Notes: generated by a model from the letters alone, not told the origin. Shown: positions 17,617 to 26,899, counted from the first letter of the stretch. The stretch is 64,000 bases of DNA from Vreelandella sp042466685 (GCF_042466685.1 NZ_CP170448.1:3100001-3164000), one strand, 5' to 3'. Translations and numbers: made by a program.

Positions 17617-18903
17617 TTACTCCTCGCGGGCAATCGCCCTGAAGGCGATATCACGACGATACTCGACACCATCCCACTGAATGGCACTAACGCCCTGATA
17701 CGCTTGCTGCTGCGCTTTTGAGACACTATCACCCAATGCCGTCACACATAGCACACGGCCACCTGATGTGGTGATCTCACCCTTGTCATTTTGCACAGTA
17801 CCCGCGTGAAACACTTTACAGCCTGCTGCTTCCGCCGCGGCTAGACCGTGAATCACATCACCCTTGCGGTAGCTACCGGGATAACCACCGGCTGCCAGTA
17901 CCACCCCTACCGAAGCACGGTCATCCCATTCGCACTGTAACCCAGCCAACTTACCTTCGGCACCCGCTAAACAGAGCTCAGCGAAGTCAGAGGTTAAACG
18001 GAGCATGATCGGCTGAGTTTCAGGGTCGCCAAAGCGACAGTTATACTCAATAACCTTGGGATTCCCCGCCGCGTCGATCATCAGGCCTGCATATAAGAAC
18101 CCGGTATACGCATTGCCCTCCTCGGCCATGCCGCGCACGGTAGGCAGAATGACCTGCTCCATGATGCGGGCGTCAACCTTGGGGGTTACCACCGGCGCTG
18201 GCGAATAGGCGCCCATACCACCGGTATTGGGGCCGGTATCACCATCGTAGGCGCGCTTGTGGTCTTGGCTGGTGGCCATGGGGACGACACTCTCTCCGTC
18301 CACCATGACAATAAAGCTCGCCTCTTCGCCTTCCAAAAACTCTTCGATAACGACACGCGCACCCGCACCGCCAAAGGCGTTGGCTTCCAGCATATCGCGA
18401 ATAGCCGCCTCAGCTTCGGCCTCACTTAGCGCCACAATGACGCCTTTGCCCGCCGCCAAACCATCCGCTTTAATCACAATCGGCGCGCCCATTTTGCTTA
18501 AGTAATCAAGCGCAGGGCTTACTTCAGTAAACGTTTGATAGTCAGCTGAAGGAATATTGTGACGGGCCAAGAAGTCTTTGGTAAATGATTTTGAGCCTTC
18601 CAACTGAGCGGCCGCCTGAGTAGGGCCAAAGATAGTTAGGCCGGCCGCTTGGAAACGGTCAACAACACCTTCGACCAAGGGAGCCTCCGGCCCCACCACG
18701 GTCAAGCCAATCTGCTCATCACGGGCAAAAGCGACCAGGCTGTCTAGATCCGTTGCGTCAATCGCTACGTTGGTCAGCTTGGCTTCCGTCGCGGTGCCGG
18801 CATTGCCAGGTGCTACAAAGACCTGCTCAACCTGGGTGGATTGCGCCAATTTCCAAGCCAGGGCGTGCTCGCGACCACCGCCGCCTATCATCAAAACCTT
18901 CAT
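17617..18903 (-). CDS. purD: Phosphoribosylamine-glycine ligase (GAR synthetase)
   Basis: This is a 428-aa ATP-grasp enzyme for step 2 of purine synthesis. It begins MKVLMIGGGGREHALAWK, carries the N-terminal GARS fold, the ATP-grasp core (YNCRFGDPETQ motif) and the C-terminal domain. The start at 18903 has AAGGA upstream. purH is not adjacent. Confidence 0.97.
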   Translation of the reverse strand: MKVLMIGGGGREHALAWKLAQSTQVEQVFVAPGNAGTATEAKLTNVAIDATDLDSLVAFARDEQIGLTVVGPEAPLVEGVVDRFQAAGLTIFGPTQAAAQLEGSKSFTKDFLARHNIPSADYQTFTEVSPALDYLSKMGAPIVIKADGLAAGKGVIVALSEAEAEAAIRDMLEANAFGGAGARVVIEEFLEGEEASFIVMVDGESVVPMATSQDHKRAYDGDTGPNTGGMGAYSPAPVVTPKVDARIMEQVILPTVRGMAEEGNAYTGFLYAGLMIDAAGNPKVIEYNCRFGDPETQPIMLRLTSDFAELCLAGAEGKLAGLQCEWDDRASVGVVLAAGGYPGSYRKGDVIHGLAAAEAAGCKVFHAGTVQNDKGEITTSGGRVLCVTALGDSVSKAQQQAYQGVSAIQWDGVEYRRDIAFRAIAREE

Positions 18904-18970
18904 GTGCATCCTTCTCAAACGGGAGAGCGTATATCGGCGGCATTATGCCACAGCGCAGCACCAAGTGGGG

Positions 18971-19477
18971 TCAGGAGGAGGGTTTGTTATCCTTGTTGGC
19001 CTCGCTGCTATCGCTCTCATGCTGCTCAGCATCACCCGGCTCATCGCTTTGTTCTGGCTGATTCAAGGTTTTTTGCCAAAAACGCATGTTCTCTTCGGCG
19101 AGCTCACGCATAAATTCAAGCGGCGTATTACGCATTGCCTGCTTCCACTGGCTCTGCAGCCGTTTCTGCTGCTCCAACATAAGCTGCGTACCTTGCTCGA
19201 GATAACGCGACAGCGGCAGCGGTGACGTCATATCGTAAACACGGATTAGCTGCGCCAGCAGATCGTTTGAAAATACTTCCGCTTCGCTATCGGCCTGCTC
19301 CTGCTCGATAATGATAGAGAGCAGAATAGTGCGCGTCAGATCTTCCCCGCTTTTGGCATCTTCCACCCTAAACGGCTCTTCTTCGATGATTAAACGGCGC
19401 AGGTCTTCAAGCGTTACATAACGGCTCTGCTGAGTATCGTACAACCTGCGGTTGGCATATTTGCGAATTACGCGCAC
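18971..19477 (-). CDS. phaR: Polyhydroxyalkanoate synthesis regulator PhaR
   Basis: This is a 168-aa protein with the conserved N-terminal DNA/PHA-binding domain (KYANRRLYDTQQSRYVTLED), the PHB-accumulation regulatory domain (about 65-110), then an amphipathic helix and a low-complexity acidic tail. PhaR represses phasin and PHA genes and is released by binding nascent PHA granules. No PHA synthase is in the window. Halomonads commonly store PHB. Confidence 0.93.
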   Translation of the reverse strand: MRVIRKYANRRLYDTQQSRYVTLEDLRRLIIEEEPFRVEDAKSGEDLTRTILLSIIIEQEQADSEAEVFSNDLLAQLIRVYDMTSPLPLSRYLEQGTQLMLEQQKRLQSQWKQAMRNTPLEFMRELAEENMRFWQKTLNQPEQSDEPGDAEQHESDSSEANKDNKPSS

Positions 19478-19612
19478 GGCGCATCTCCTTAAACGCGATA
19501 GGGGCTTTTATTCCCGTTACTGGTATTGTGCCTGCACCACGCGCCTATGCAAGCCACCTTAATCGTTTAGATAGCCGCACTGCGCTAATTCTGTGACCAA
19601 TAGACCACTATT

Positions 19613-20326
19613 ATGAATTTGATTCTGCTCAATCCCAACGATCTTACTGAAGATGGCCACGTCTGTATTACCGACCCACGCCGCCTGACACACCTTCGCG
19701 ATGTTCATCGTTCGTCACCCGGTGACCTGCTAACCGTCGGAGTTCAAGGCGGCAACATGGGGAAGGCGCTGCTAAAAGAGCTCACCGCTGAGCGGGCGTA
19801 CTTCCAAGTGGAGAGCCTCAACGAGCCACCGCCACCGCCGTTACCCGTGCATCTGGTATTGGCCCTGCCCCGCCCGCGTATGTTGGCGCGTACCTTGGAG
19901 CATGTGACGGCACTGGGCGTGAAAGAGATCACCCTGCTACATACTAAACGGGTCGAGAAGAGCTACTGGCAATCCCCAGAGTTACGGCCTGATAAAATTC
20001 ACCAACATTTAGTGCTGGGCTTAGAACAAGCTTGTGATACGCAGCTTCCCTCGGTAACCCTAAGCAAAGGTTTCCGCCCTTTTTTGCAACAGCAACTACC
20101 TGCTTTGCTAAGCCAACGCCGCGGATTGGTGGCGCATCCTGGCATGGCCAATGCCTGCCCAAGAGGCATAAGTGACCCCACCCTGCTACTGGTAGGCCCA
20201 GAGGGCGGTTTTATCGCTTGGGAGGTAGAACAACTGATGCTGGCAGGCTGCGAGGGTATGCACCTTGGCCCGCGTATTTTACGGGTTGAAACAGCCGTGA
20301 CTGCGCTTCTGTCACGGCTGTTCTAA
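19613..20326 (+). CDS. rsmE: 16S rRNA (uracil-1498-N3)-methyltransferase RsmE
   Basis: This is a 237-aa SPOUT methyltransferase with an N-terminal PUA-like domain (HLRDVHRSSPGD) and a knotted C-terminal SAM-binding domain (VGPEGGF and the LGPRILRVETA motif). It is divergent from phaR. Confidence 0.95.
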   Translation: MNLILLNPNDLTEDGHVCITDPRRLTHLRDVHRSSPGDLLTVGVQGGNMGKALLKELTAERAYFQVESLNEPPPPPLPVHLVLALPRPRMLARTLEHVTALGVKEITLLHTKRVEKSYWQSPELRPDKIHQHLVLGLEQACDTQLPSVTLSKGFRPFLQQQLPALLSQRRGLVAHPGMANACPRGISDPTLLLVGPEGGFIAWEVEQLMLAGCEGMHLGPRILRVETAVTALLSRLF

Positions 20327-20360
20327 GCCTTATCTTATTGCATCAGGCCGAGTGAGAGCA

Positions 20361-20915
20361 TCAGGACTGATCATCTTCCGGGTCGTGGGGCACCACCTCA
20401 GCGTTTTCCCCGCACCCGGGTTCTTGCAAGAAGGTTTCACGTACATCCAGCAGGCCAAGGTGGCTAATGGTACGGCGACCAAGCAGCAGCGGATAGTTCA
20501 TCTCTTCACGGTCGCGTAGGCTAAACTGCTCTTCGTAAATGGTGTCCCCCATACAAACTTCCAGCAGCACCACAGGGCGTTCGTCACGGCCGCCTGCGCC
20601 ACGCACGGATAGTTCCCGATAGAGCGGGCGCTCGATCTGATCGCTAAACACTTCACCACTTGCCTGATCTTCAAGCTTCAAGCGAAAGCGAACCCACTCC
20701 TCGTCATCCTGCTCAAACATCTCTATATCGCGGGCGTCTAGTGAGGAGGTTAATGCTCCGCTATCCAGCTTGGCTTTTACTTCGATATCCCAGGGTTGTA
20801 GGGTGGCTTTTTCAACCCAGCCGAATACCTGATCATCATCTGCCATCGCCGTGGAGGCAGACAGAAAGGCTCCTAATACCACACTGCTAAGAAATATCTT
20901 ACCCATCAATTGCAT
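20361..20915 (-). CDS. Exported ATP-dependent zinc protease-family (RimB-like, retropepsin-fold) protein
   Basis: This is a 184-aa protein starting at 20915 (AAGGA, 7 nt upstream) with a signal peptide cleaved after AMA (about residue 24). The core carries the aspartyl-protease-like KLDSGALTSSLDA motif and LLLGRRT, the hallmarks of the family annotated as putative ATP-dependent zinc protease (PF05618). Enzyme activity is not proven. It is predicted periplasmic and sits next to a lytic transglycosylase. Confidence 0.82.
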   Translation of the reverse strand: MQLMGKIFLSSVVLGAFLSASTAMADDDQVFGWVEKATLQPWDIEVKAKLDSGALTSSLDARDIEMFEQDDEEWVRFRLKLEDQASGEVFSDQIERPLYRELSVRGAGGRDERPVVLLEVCMGDTIYEEQFSLRDREEMNYPLLLGRRTISHLGLLDVRETFLQEPGCGENAEVVPHDPEDDQS

Positions 20916-20954
20916 AACATCATCCTTGGAAAGTAGAAGCACCTTAAACGCTGC

Positions 20955-22223
20955 TTACTGCGAACGCTGACGCAGCTGCTCGAGCAGTTCCTGGGTCGCA
21001 AACCCATCCGGTATTACCCCTTGATCACGCTGAAAGTTCCGCAACCCTTCCCGCGTGTTGGGCCCCATAACACCGTCAGCGCCACCTACTGGGTAGCCTA
21101 TACGGTTTAATGCGCGCTGAAGTTCTTGAACATCGTCACGGGTCAGAGGCGCCTTATCCCGCGGCCAGCCTTGTTGAATGCCATCACGACCGGCAATCGC
21201 ATCCCCCAGAGTGGCGACGGCCAGTGCGTAACTGGTGGCATTGTTATAGCGTAGGATTGCACGGAAATTGGCACCTACCAAAAAGGCGGGGCCATCCGCG
21301 CCAGCGGGTATCACAATAGCTGCACTATCAAAGTTCGGTAATTCACCCTGCTGTGCCCGCACGCCTTGACTGCGCCACTCATCGCTGCTGCGTCGCTCGG
21401 TCTGGGCGTAATCAAACCCTTCAGGCAGTCGTACCTCAACCCCCCAGGGCTGGTTAGCCTGCCATCCAGCTCGGTCAAGATAGTTGGCCGTTGAGGCCAT
21501 TACATCGGGGATGCTGCCCCAAATATCGCGCCGACCGTCACCATCGCCATCTACCGCGTAGGCTTCGAAGCTGCTGGGGATAAACTGAGTATGTCCCATG
21601 GCCCCGGCCCAGGAGCCTTTCATTTCATCAGCGGCAATATCCCCTTGATCAATAATCCGTAACGCTGCGAGCAGCTCACCGCGGGCAAAGTCACGGCGCC
21701 GACCATCGTAAGCGAGCGTGGCGAGTGACTCCAAGGTCGAAAAATTGCCAAAATTACTGCCGTAATTGCTCTCAATGCCCCAAATGGCGACAATGATTTC
21801 GGCTGGCACTCCATAGCGCTGCTGCATTTGCTGAGCCGTTTCGCGGTGTTCAGCTAGCTTTTCTAACCCGTTATTAATACGCGTGGATGAAACGGCTGTA
21901 TCCAAATATTCCCAAATAGGGCGGACAAACTCAGGCTGGTAACCGTCAAGCTCAATCACCCGTTCACGATAGCGAACACCATCCAGAGCGTTACTTAGGG
22001 TCGCCTCACTGATTCCCTGTTCCGAAGCATACTGGCGAAAATCGCGCAGCCACTGCTGAAAATTAGCATAGCTAACCTCAGTGGCAGTTTGAGTATCGAC
22101 TTCAGACATCAGTTGAGGATTCGCAACCGCTACACTTGCTGCAAACGGCGTGCTTAACACGGCCATTAATGAGGCACACAGCAACGGGCTACAACGCAGC
22201 CCAATAGAGAAATGACGAGGCAT
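20955..22223 (-). CDS. Lytic murein transglycosylase (MltB-type) with peptidoglycan-binding domain
   Basis: This is a 422-aa protein with a signal peptide (about 1-35), an SLT_2/MltB catalytic domain (about 50-340, catalytic Glu in WGIESNYGSNFG, and GAMGHTQFIPSSF), and a C-terminal PG_binding_1 domain (about 355-418, VMGPNTREGLRNFQ). It cleaves peptidoglycan to 1,6-anhydro products in the periplasm. AAGGA precedes the ATG. Confidence 0.94.
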   Translation of the reverse strand: MPRHFSIGLRCSPLLCASLMAVLSTPFAASVAVANPQLMSEVDTQTATEVSYANFQQWLRDFRQYASEQGISEATLSNALDGVRYRERVIELDGYQPEFVRPIWEYLDTAVSSTRINNGLEKLAEHRETAQQMQQRYGVPAEIIVAIWGIESNYGSNFGNFSTLESLATLAYDGRRRDFARGELLAALRIIDQGDIAADEMKGSWAGAMGHTQFIPSSFEAYAVDGDGDGRRDIWGSIPDVMASTANYLDRAGWQANQPWGVEVRLPEGFDYAQTERRSSDEWRSQGVRAQQGELPNFDSAAIVIPAGADGPAFLVGANFRAILRYNNATSYALAVATLGDAIAGRDGIQQGWPRDKAPLTRDDVQELQRALNRIGYPVGGADGVMGPNTREGLRNFQRDQGVIPDGFATQELLEQLRQRSQ

Positions 22224-22309
22224 TATTTCGATCCTTAGGCAGTCCTTGGCATACCAGGGATGATGGCCTAGAAAAGAGCCAGATACTAGGGTCTGGCAGA
22301 AGGTGATGA

Positions 22310-23755
22310 TTACTTTATAACGCTCGCCACATCAGGCAGTTCGGCTGAACTGTCAAACTCACTGCGAGGGATCAACCACCGCTCCCACTGCTCAGGCTCA
22401 ACGCAAGGCGCTTCAAACGTAGAAGGGTCGGCACGCCACGGTTGATGCCGTGCCAATCCATGGGGAAGTTTTTCAAGTGACTTTAACCAATGGGCAACAT
22501 AAAGACCCTGCGGATCATAATGCCCTGCCTGCTTCAACACGTTAAAGTAGCGATCCTGGCGCGGATCGCGCCCAACACCAGCAATATAGCGCCAGTTGCC
22601 CCAATTACTGGCCACGTCATAATCAATCAAACAGTGCTCAAACCAAAGCGCCCCTAAACGCCAATCGACATGTAAGTCTTTAACCAAAAAGCTGGCTACG
22701 TTTTGGCGGGCGCGATTGGATAGCCATCCAGTGTGACGAAGTTCCTGCATGGCAGCATCCACAAATGGCAGTCCTGTGGTGCCACTACGCCAGGCGTCGA
22801 AGGCGGCACACGGCCTGTCAGTTTGGTGGGAGCCAAACATCGTCTCTCCTTCCAACTGAGCGGCACGGATAAAGTACTCCCGCCAAAGTAGTTCGAAAGT
22901 AATCCAGTAGCTTGATTCGTTACTCCCGTTTTCAGCCTCCCACACCCTCACCGCATCATAGACTTGACGGGCAGACAGGCAGCCACGCGCCAACCAGGGT
23001 GAAACGCGGGTTGAAAAATTTGCTCCCAGCAGCCCATTACGGGTTTTCTTATACGTTTCACCGCCCTGTTGACGCCACAAGTAATCCTTCAGGCGCCCAT
23101 GTGCTGCGGACTCCCCCCCTCTATAGGCATAACCTTGACGAGCATCGGGATGCCAGGTAGCACTCTGCTCACAGACGGCTTTGAGCGGTGGAAACCCCCT
23201 TGCCGCCTCAGGCCACGGGGGCAGTGTGACAGGGGCGCAAGCACTGGCTGGGACGGTACATTCACTCTCCACGCTGCGCCTAAAAGAAGAAAAGCTCGCC
23301 GGCAACGCTTCAAGCGCGAAAGGCAGTGCCGACTGGTCGATGAGGCGTCCACTCTCAATGCAGTCAAATGCCGTTTGACGAGGCAAACCTTCCTTAACCG
23401 CCCGAATATGAGCCGTTTCCTCAACCCCTGCATGTTCAGCAACACGGACTTGGCGTGCGTTAAGCGTAGACGCCAGTTCAATCACTACGTCACTGGGTTT
23501 ACCAATACGAACCAGCAGGTCACTGCCGCGCTGCAGAAGCTCCCCACGCAACTCCATTAAACTTTGCCATAAAAAACGCAATCGAGCAGGCCCAATACGC
23601 GGTGTCGATTCACCGTCAAATAAAGGAGAAAACCACTGTTCGTCCAGTACGTAGAGGCACAGCAGGTAACAAGGGGGGGTTGCGAAGTGAAAAAGAGGGT
23701 TATCAGCAATACGCAGGTCGTCCCGCAACCAGACAATATCAATCGTGCTGTTCAT
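22310..23755 (-). CDS. DASH-family cryptochrome (CRY-DASH)
   Basis: This is a 481-aa FAD photolyase/cryptochrome. The N-terminal photolyase alpha/beta domain (WLRDDLRIADN) is followed by the helical FAD domain. Segments typical of the DASH branch are LLGANFSTRVSPWLARGCLS, YWITFELLWREYF, and the FAD/substrate block with SNWGNWRYIAGVGRDPR. DASH proteins repair cyclobutane dimers, best in single-stranded or looped DNA, and may signal. TAGGAGG precedes the ATG. It follows a 46-aa DUF2256 gene in the same orientation, 56 nt away, with a light-regulator-like operator upstream of both. Confidence 0.9.
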   Translation of the reverse strand: MNSTIDIVWLRDDLRIADNPLFHFATPPCYLLCLYVLDEQWFSPLFDGESTPRIGPARLRFLWQSLMELRGELLQRGSDLLVRIGKPSDVVIELASTLNARQVRVAEHAGVEETAHIRAVKEGLPRQTAFDCIESGRLIDQSALPFALEALPASFSSFRRSVESECTVPASACAPVTLPPWPEAARGFPPLKAVCEQSATWHPDARQGYAYRGGESAAHGRLKDYLWRQQGGETYKKTRNGLLGANFSTRVSPWLARGCLSARQVYDAVRVWEAENGSNESSYWITFELLWREYFIRAAQLEGETMFGSHQTDRPCAAFDAWRSGTTGLPFVDAAMQELRHTGWLSNRARQNVASFLVKDLHVDWRLGALWFEHCLIDYDVASNWGNWRYIAGVGRDPRQDRYFNVLKQAGHYDPQGLYVAHWLKSLEKLPHGLARHQPWRADPSTFEAPCVEPEQWERWLIPRSEFDSSAELPDVASVIK

Positions 23756-23811
23756 GCTTGAGCCTCCTAGAGGTGCTTTGATGCCTGGTACATAGATGCT
23801 GGTGCTTTAGG

Positions 23812-23952
23812 CTATGGCTGCTTCGCACTACGGCGGCACCGCTCGCTGCAGTAGCGCACTTGATCCCAGCAGCGCGCCCATTTCTTTCGCCATGTAAACG
23901 GTCGCTGGCATTCAACACAGGTTTTTTGCGGCAGGTTTCCTTTACGTCGCAT
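23812..23952 (-). CDS. DUF2256 small zinc-ribbon-like protein
   Basis: This is a 46-aa basic protein with the family pattern KTCVECQRPFTWRKKW, CWDQVRYCSERC. Cys12, Cys15, Cys35 and Cys39 are likely metal ligands. AAGGA is absent but the reading frame is intact and the motif is unmistakable. DUF2256 genes are recurrently found beside cryptochrome/photolyase genes, as here (CRY-DASH is the next gene on the same strand). Function unknown; a nucleic-acid or metal-binding helper is a reasonable guess. Confidence 0.88.
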   Translation of the reverse strand: MRRKGNLPQKTCVECQRPFTWRKKWARCWDQVRYCSERCRRSAKQP

Positions 23953-24001
23953 ACTTACGTCTAATCACATTTTTAGCGTTTTATGGTAAAAACATGAACG
24001 C

Positions 24002-24046
24002 ATTATCTTATACAGTACAATTATTGTACATTATTTTTATTGTACA
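24002..24046 (-). promoter_or_regulatory. Promoter with three phased TGTACA-type repeats upstream of DUF2256-CRY-DASH
   Basis: On the minus strand TGTACA (24041-24046), TGTACA (24025-24030) and TGTATA (24009-24014) are each separated by 10 nt, giving a 16-bp period. The middle TGTACA also fits a -35 box, 17 nt from a -10-like GATAAT (24002-24007). GTACAAT-t-ATTGTAC (24015-24029) is a palindrome. PplR1 of Pseudomonas putida binds T(G/A)TACA-N12-TGTA(C/T)A at light-induced genes, so the half-sites match but the spacing is 10, not 12. A light-regulated operator is inferred. Confidence 0.6.
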
Positions 24047-24106
24047 CATTTTCCTTCGGCTGAAATAATAGTGAGTATCTACCTGCTCCCTACGTTAGGC
24101 ACAAAA

Positions 24107-24128
24107 AAAGCCACCCTAAGGTGGCTTT
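24107..24128 (-). terminator. Terminator of the Mrp antiporter operon
   Basis: A stem aaagccacc / ggtggcttt with loop ctaa is followed on the minus strand by a run of T residues, about 45 nt after the mnhG stop. Confidence 0.85.
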
Positions 24129-24173
24129 GGCGGTTACGCACTGACTGGCGATTTGGCCAGCTTTAATCAGAAC

Positions 24174-24578
24174 CTAGTCAGGGTCAGTCTCGCGGGGTTG
24201 GCGCTTGGCGTTTTCCTGAGTTTCCAGGCCACTTTTCAGCTCATGGGTGAGTGGATCATAGTTGGGGCGTAACTCATCCTTTACGGTTCCACTCCACAGC
24301 TTGGAACCGACGAAGTAGCCAGCGCGACCAATCACGTGAGCCGCCACCGGAGCGGTCATCAGGATAAACACGATGATAGCGAACGAACGAGCCACTATCC
24401 CTACTTCAGCAAAGTGCATAGCGGCCGCCAACATAATTAAAATGACGCCTAACGCCGCAGCCTTGGTGGTAGCGTGCATGCGGGTTAACAAATCGGGTAG
24501 CCGCAGCAGCCCAACTGAGGCGAGCAGTATAAACAGCGCCCCCCCGATGATTAGCGTGCCCTTTATAAAGTCAATCAT
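24174..24578 (-). CDS. mnhG: Na+/H+ antiporter subunit G (MnhG/MrpG)
   Basis: This is a 134-aa protein with three membrane helices (IGGALFILLASVGLLRLPD, about residues 10-85) and a hydrophilic C-terminal tail of about 40 residues, longer than in many MrpG. The ATG at 24578 overlaps the end of mnhF by 8 nt and has GGGGAGG upstream; the longer reading from 24617 is rejected. Last gene of the Mrp operon. Confidence 0.92.
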   Translation of the reverse strand: MIDFIKGTLIIGGALFILLASVGLLRLPDLLTRMHATTKAAALGVILIMLAAAMHFAEVGIVARSFAIIVFILMTAPVAAHVIGRAGYFVGSKLWSGTVKDELRPNYDPLTHELKSGLETQENAKRQPRETDPD

Positions 24579-24840
24579 CCCTCGGGCCTCCCCTTTCCAA
24601 AAAGCGTGCAAAGGCAATGGCTGCTAAAAACCCCATTAATGCGATTACAATCGCGGCATCCAGAAAGCTAGCCACGTCAGATTTGATGGCGTAAACCCCA
24701 ACTAACCCCACCACAGTGGTAGAAAAAAGCTCTAACGCCACGACGCGGTCGGGCAGACTCGGCCCACGCACCACACGAACAAAGGTGAGGATAAGCGCCA
24801 GGCTCATAATCACCTGGCTGATAAGAATAACGGTGTCCAT
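24571..24840 (-). CDS. mnhF: Na+/H+ antiporter subunit F (MnhF/MrpF)
   Basis: This is an 89-aa protein with three helices and the MrpF motif RVVRGPSLPDRVVALE. Its start shares one base with the mnhE stop (TAATG). It is part of the seven-subunit Mrp complex in the inner membrane. Confidence 0.93.
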   Translation of the reverse strand: MDTVILISQVIMSLALILTFVRVVRGPSLPDRVVALELFSTTVVGLVGVYAIKSDVASFLDAAIVIALMGFLAAIAFARFLERGGPRDD

Positions 24841-25313
24841 TAGCGAAACAGCTCCAAAGCCCGGTGCTCCATCTCTTTTAAGTTGCGCCGTAGCTCTTCC
24901 TCGTTGTCTAAAAACATCGCGTGGATATATAAGACTTTACGATCATCCGACACATCCAGGCTCAACGTTCCTGGTGTTAATGAAATTAGGTTGGCTACCA
25001 GAGTAATTTCCATCTCAGTCCGGGCGGAAAGCGGCATCGCGATAACTCCTGGTTTCATGTGCCAAGGCGGAGTCACAATATCAAAAGCGACGCGCAAATT
25101 AGCTTGAACCAGTTCTTTTAGAAAAAAACCAATAAAACCAATAAAGCGCGGCACGCGTGCCGGGTAACCCTTCAAAGAGTCGAGCTGAGGCTCAATCAGT
25201 ACCAGGGTGATATAGCCAAATATTAACCCGACAAGAAGGTTTAACCCGCTGAAATCTCCGCTTAACAACACCCAAGCGAGCCCTAGCAGCAGGTTCCAAA
25301 TGGCCCCGGTCAT
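24840..25313 (-). CDS. mnhE: Na+/H+ antiporter subunit E (MnhE/MrpE)
   Basis: This is a 157-aa protein with an N-terminal hydrophobic region, then the MrpE soluble domain with NLISLTPGTLSLDVSDD. Overlaps mnhD by 4 nt (ATGA). Confidence 0.93.
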   Translation of the reverse strand: MTGAIWNLLLGLAWVLLSGDFSGLNLLVGLIFGYITLVLIEPQLDSLKGYPARVPRFIGFIGFFLKELVQANLRVAFDIVTPPWHMKPGVIAMPLSARTEMEITLVANLISLTPGTLSLDVSDDRKVLYIHAMFLDNEEELRRNLKEMEHRALELFR

Positions 25314-26899
25314 GGCGCTTCCTCCTCGGCGTTAGGCTCTGGTGAGGGTGGTTCCAGCAGCACATCGTCTGCACTGGCAGCCACCCCAAGCACCGCTTCA
25401 ATATACCCTGCAGGTTCGAAAAGCTGATCCCCGATGCCCATCATTACCCACATGATCGGCTCTGCAAGCGCACCAATGAGCAGTGAAAATAGCGCCAACA
25501 CCATTACCGGCAAATACATCATCCACAGGCTGGGCTTTAGCAACCGCCCGTCATCGCCAGTCGGTGTGGTCGTTTCAGGAACGTGATTATCTTCTGGGAG
25601 AGACTTCCAAAACACCTCATTCCAAATTTTCACCATGGAGTAGAGCGTCATTAGCCCCACGGCCAGCGCGATGCCGGTAACCCAATAGGCTTCAATCTCT
25701 AAACCGGCACGCACAATCACAAACTTGGCAAAAAAGCCTGACAGCGGCGGTATCCCTGCCAGCGAGAAGGCTGAAAGAAAGAACGCTACCGATAGCCAGG
25801 GACGCTCCCGGTACAGCCCGCCCATTTTTTTGAGCTGATAGGTCCCCTGCAAGCGGTGGGTGATACCACTGATCAAGAAGAGATTCGTCTTCACTACCAT
25901 GTTATGCACGATAGCAAACACACCGCCGGCAATAGCGAGTGGTGTGTACAGCGCCAAGCCCAAAATCATATAGCCAATCTGGCTGACAATATGAAACGAC
26001 AATATCCGCCTAAATTCATATTGGGCGGCAGCGCCAAGCACGCCTGTTACCATAGTGAATGCAGCGCCCCAGAGCATAATGTCCTGGAGGTAGCCCATGG
26101 TTTGATCGAACATCAGCGTGAAAACACGGAACATGGCATACACACCCACCTTGGTGAGCAGCCCCGCAAATAATGCAGAAACGGCGACAGGCGGGGTGTG
26201 GTACGAGGCTGGCAGCCAGAAAAACAGCGGAAACGCAGCCGCCTTGATTCCAAAAGCCACCATAAACATGACCGCAAGGACTTCGACCATGCCTGTGTGT
26301 TCCGCTGCATCCATGCGCAGCGCAATATCGGCCATGTTGAGTGTCCCCACCATGCCATAAAGCAGCCCCACCGCCGTTAGGAAGATAACCGATGCCAATA
26401 GGTTCAGGGTAACGTACTTAATCGCCCCTTCCATTTGCGCGCGCTCGCCACCGAGAATCAACAACGCAAAGGAAGCCACCAGCATTACCTCAAACCATAC
26501 GTAGAGGTTAAAGATATCGCCGGTTAAAAAGGCCCCCATCACCCCGGCGAGCAGCAGATGCATTAACGGGTAGTAGCCAAATTTTTCGTGGCCGCGGCCA
26601 GTGGTGGCCAACGAGTAGATCCCCATTGCCAAACCGATAATAGCGGTCATCAACACCATCACCGCGCTTAATAGGTCAGCAATTAAGGTAATTCCAAAGG
26701 GAGCAGGCCAGCTTCCCATCTGCATGGTGACATAGCCATCTGACAACGTAGCTACAAACAGCCACAGGCTAACCACTAACAGCGCAACATTGCCTGCCAC
26801 TGCCAAAAAACGCTGCATGGGGCGCGAGCGCCAAAACAACAAGGAGAGTGCCCCGGTCAGCAAGGGCAAGAGGACGGGAAGAGCAACTTCGGGCCTCAC
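25310..26899 (-). CDS. mnhD: Na+/H+ antiporter subunit D (MnhD/MrpD), NuoN/M-like
   Basis: This is a 529-aa membrane protein with about 14 helices and the proton_antipo_M domain (about 125-420). The conserved Glu of the FEVMLVASF helix and the Lys of the TKVGVYAMFR helix are seen. It is homologous to respiratory complex I antiporter-like subunits. It starts at GTG 26899, overlapping the mnhC stop. Confidence 0.94.
   Translation of the reverse strand: MRPEVALPVLLPLLTGALSLLFWRSRPMQRFLAVAGNVALLVVSLWLFVATLSDGYVTMQMGSWPAPFGITLIADLLSAVMVLMTAIIGLAMGIYSLATTGRGHEKFGYYPLMHLLLAGVMGAFLTGDIFNLYVWFEVMLVASFALLILGGERAQMEGAIKYVTLNLLASVIFLTAVGLLYGMVGTLNMADIALRMDAAEHTGMVEVLAVMFMVAFGIKAAAFPLFFWLPASYHTPPVAVSALFAGLLTKVGVYAMFRVFTLMFDQTMGYLQDIMLWGAAFTMVTGVLGAAAQYEFRRILSFHIVSQIGYMILGLALYTPLAIAGGVFAIVHNMVVKTNLFLISGITHRLQGTYQLKKMGGLYRERPWLSVAFFLSAFSLAGIPPLSGFFAKFVIVRAGLEIEAYWVTGIALAVGLMTLYSMVKIWNEVFWKSLPEDNHVPETTTPTGDDGRLLKPSLWMMYLPVMVLALFSLLIGALAEPIMWVMMGIGDQLFEPAGYIEAVLGVAASADDVLLEPPSPEPNAEEEAP

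Noticed and set aside
22310..23755. Classical CPD photolyase (phrB) assignment
   Set aside because: The FAD-domain segments (LLGANFSTRVSPWLARGCLS, SNWGNWRYIAGVG) fit the DASH branch better.
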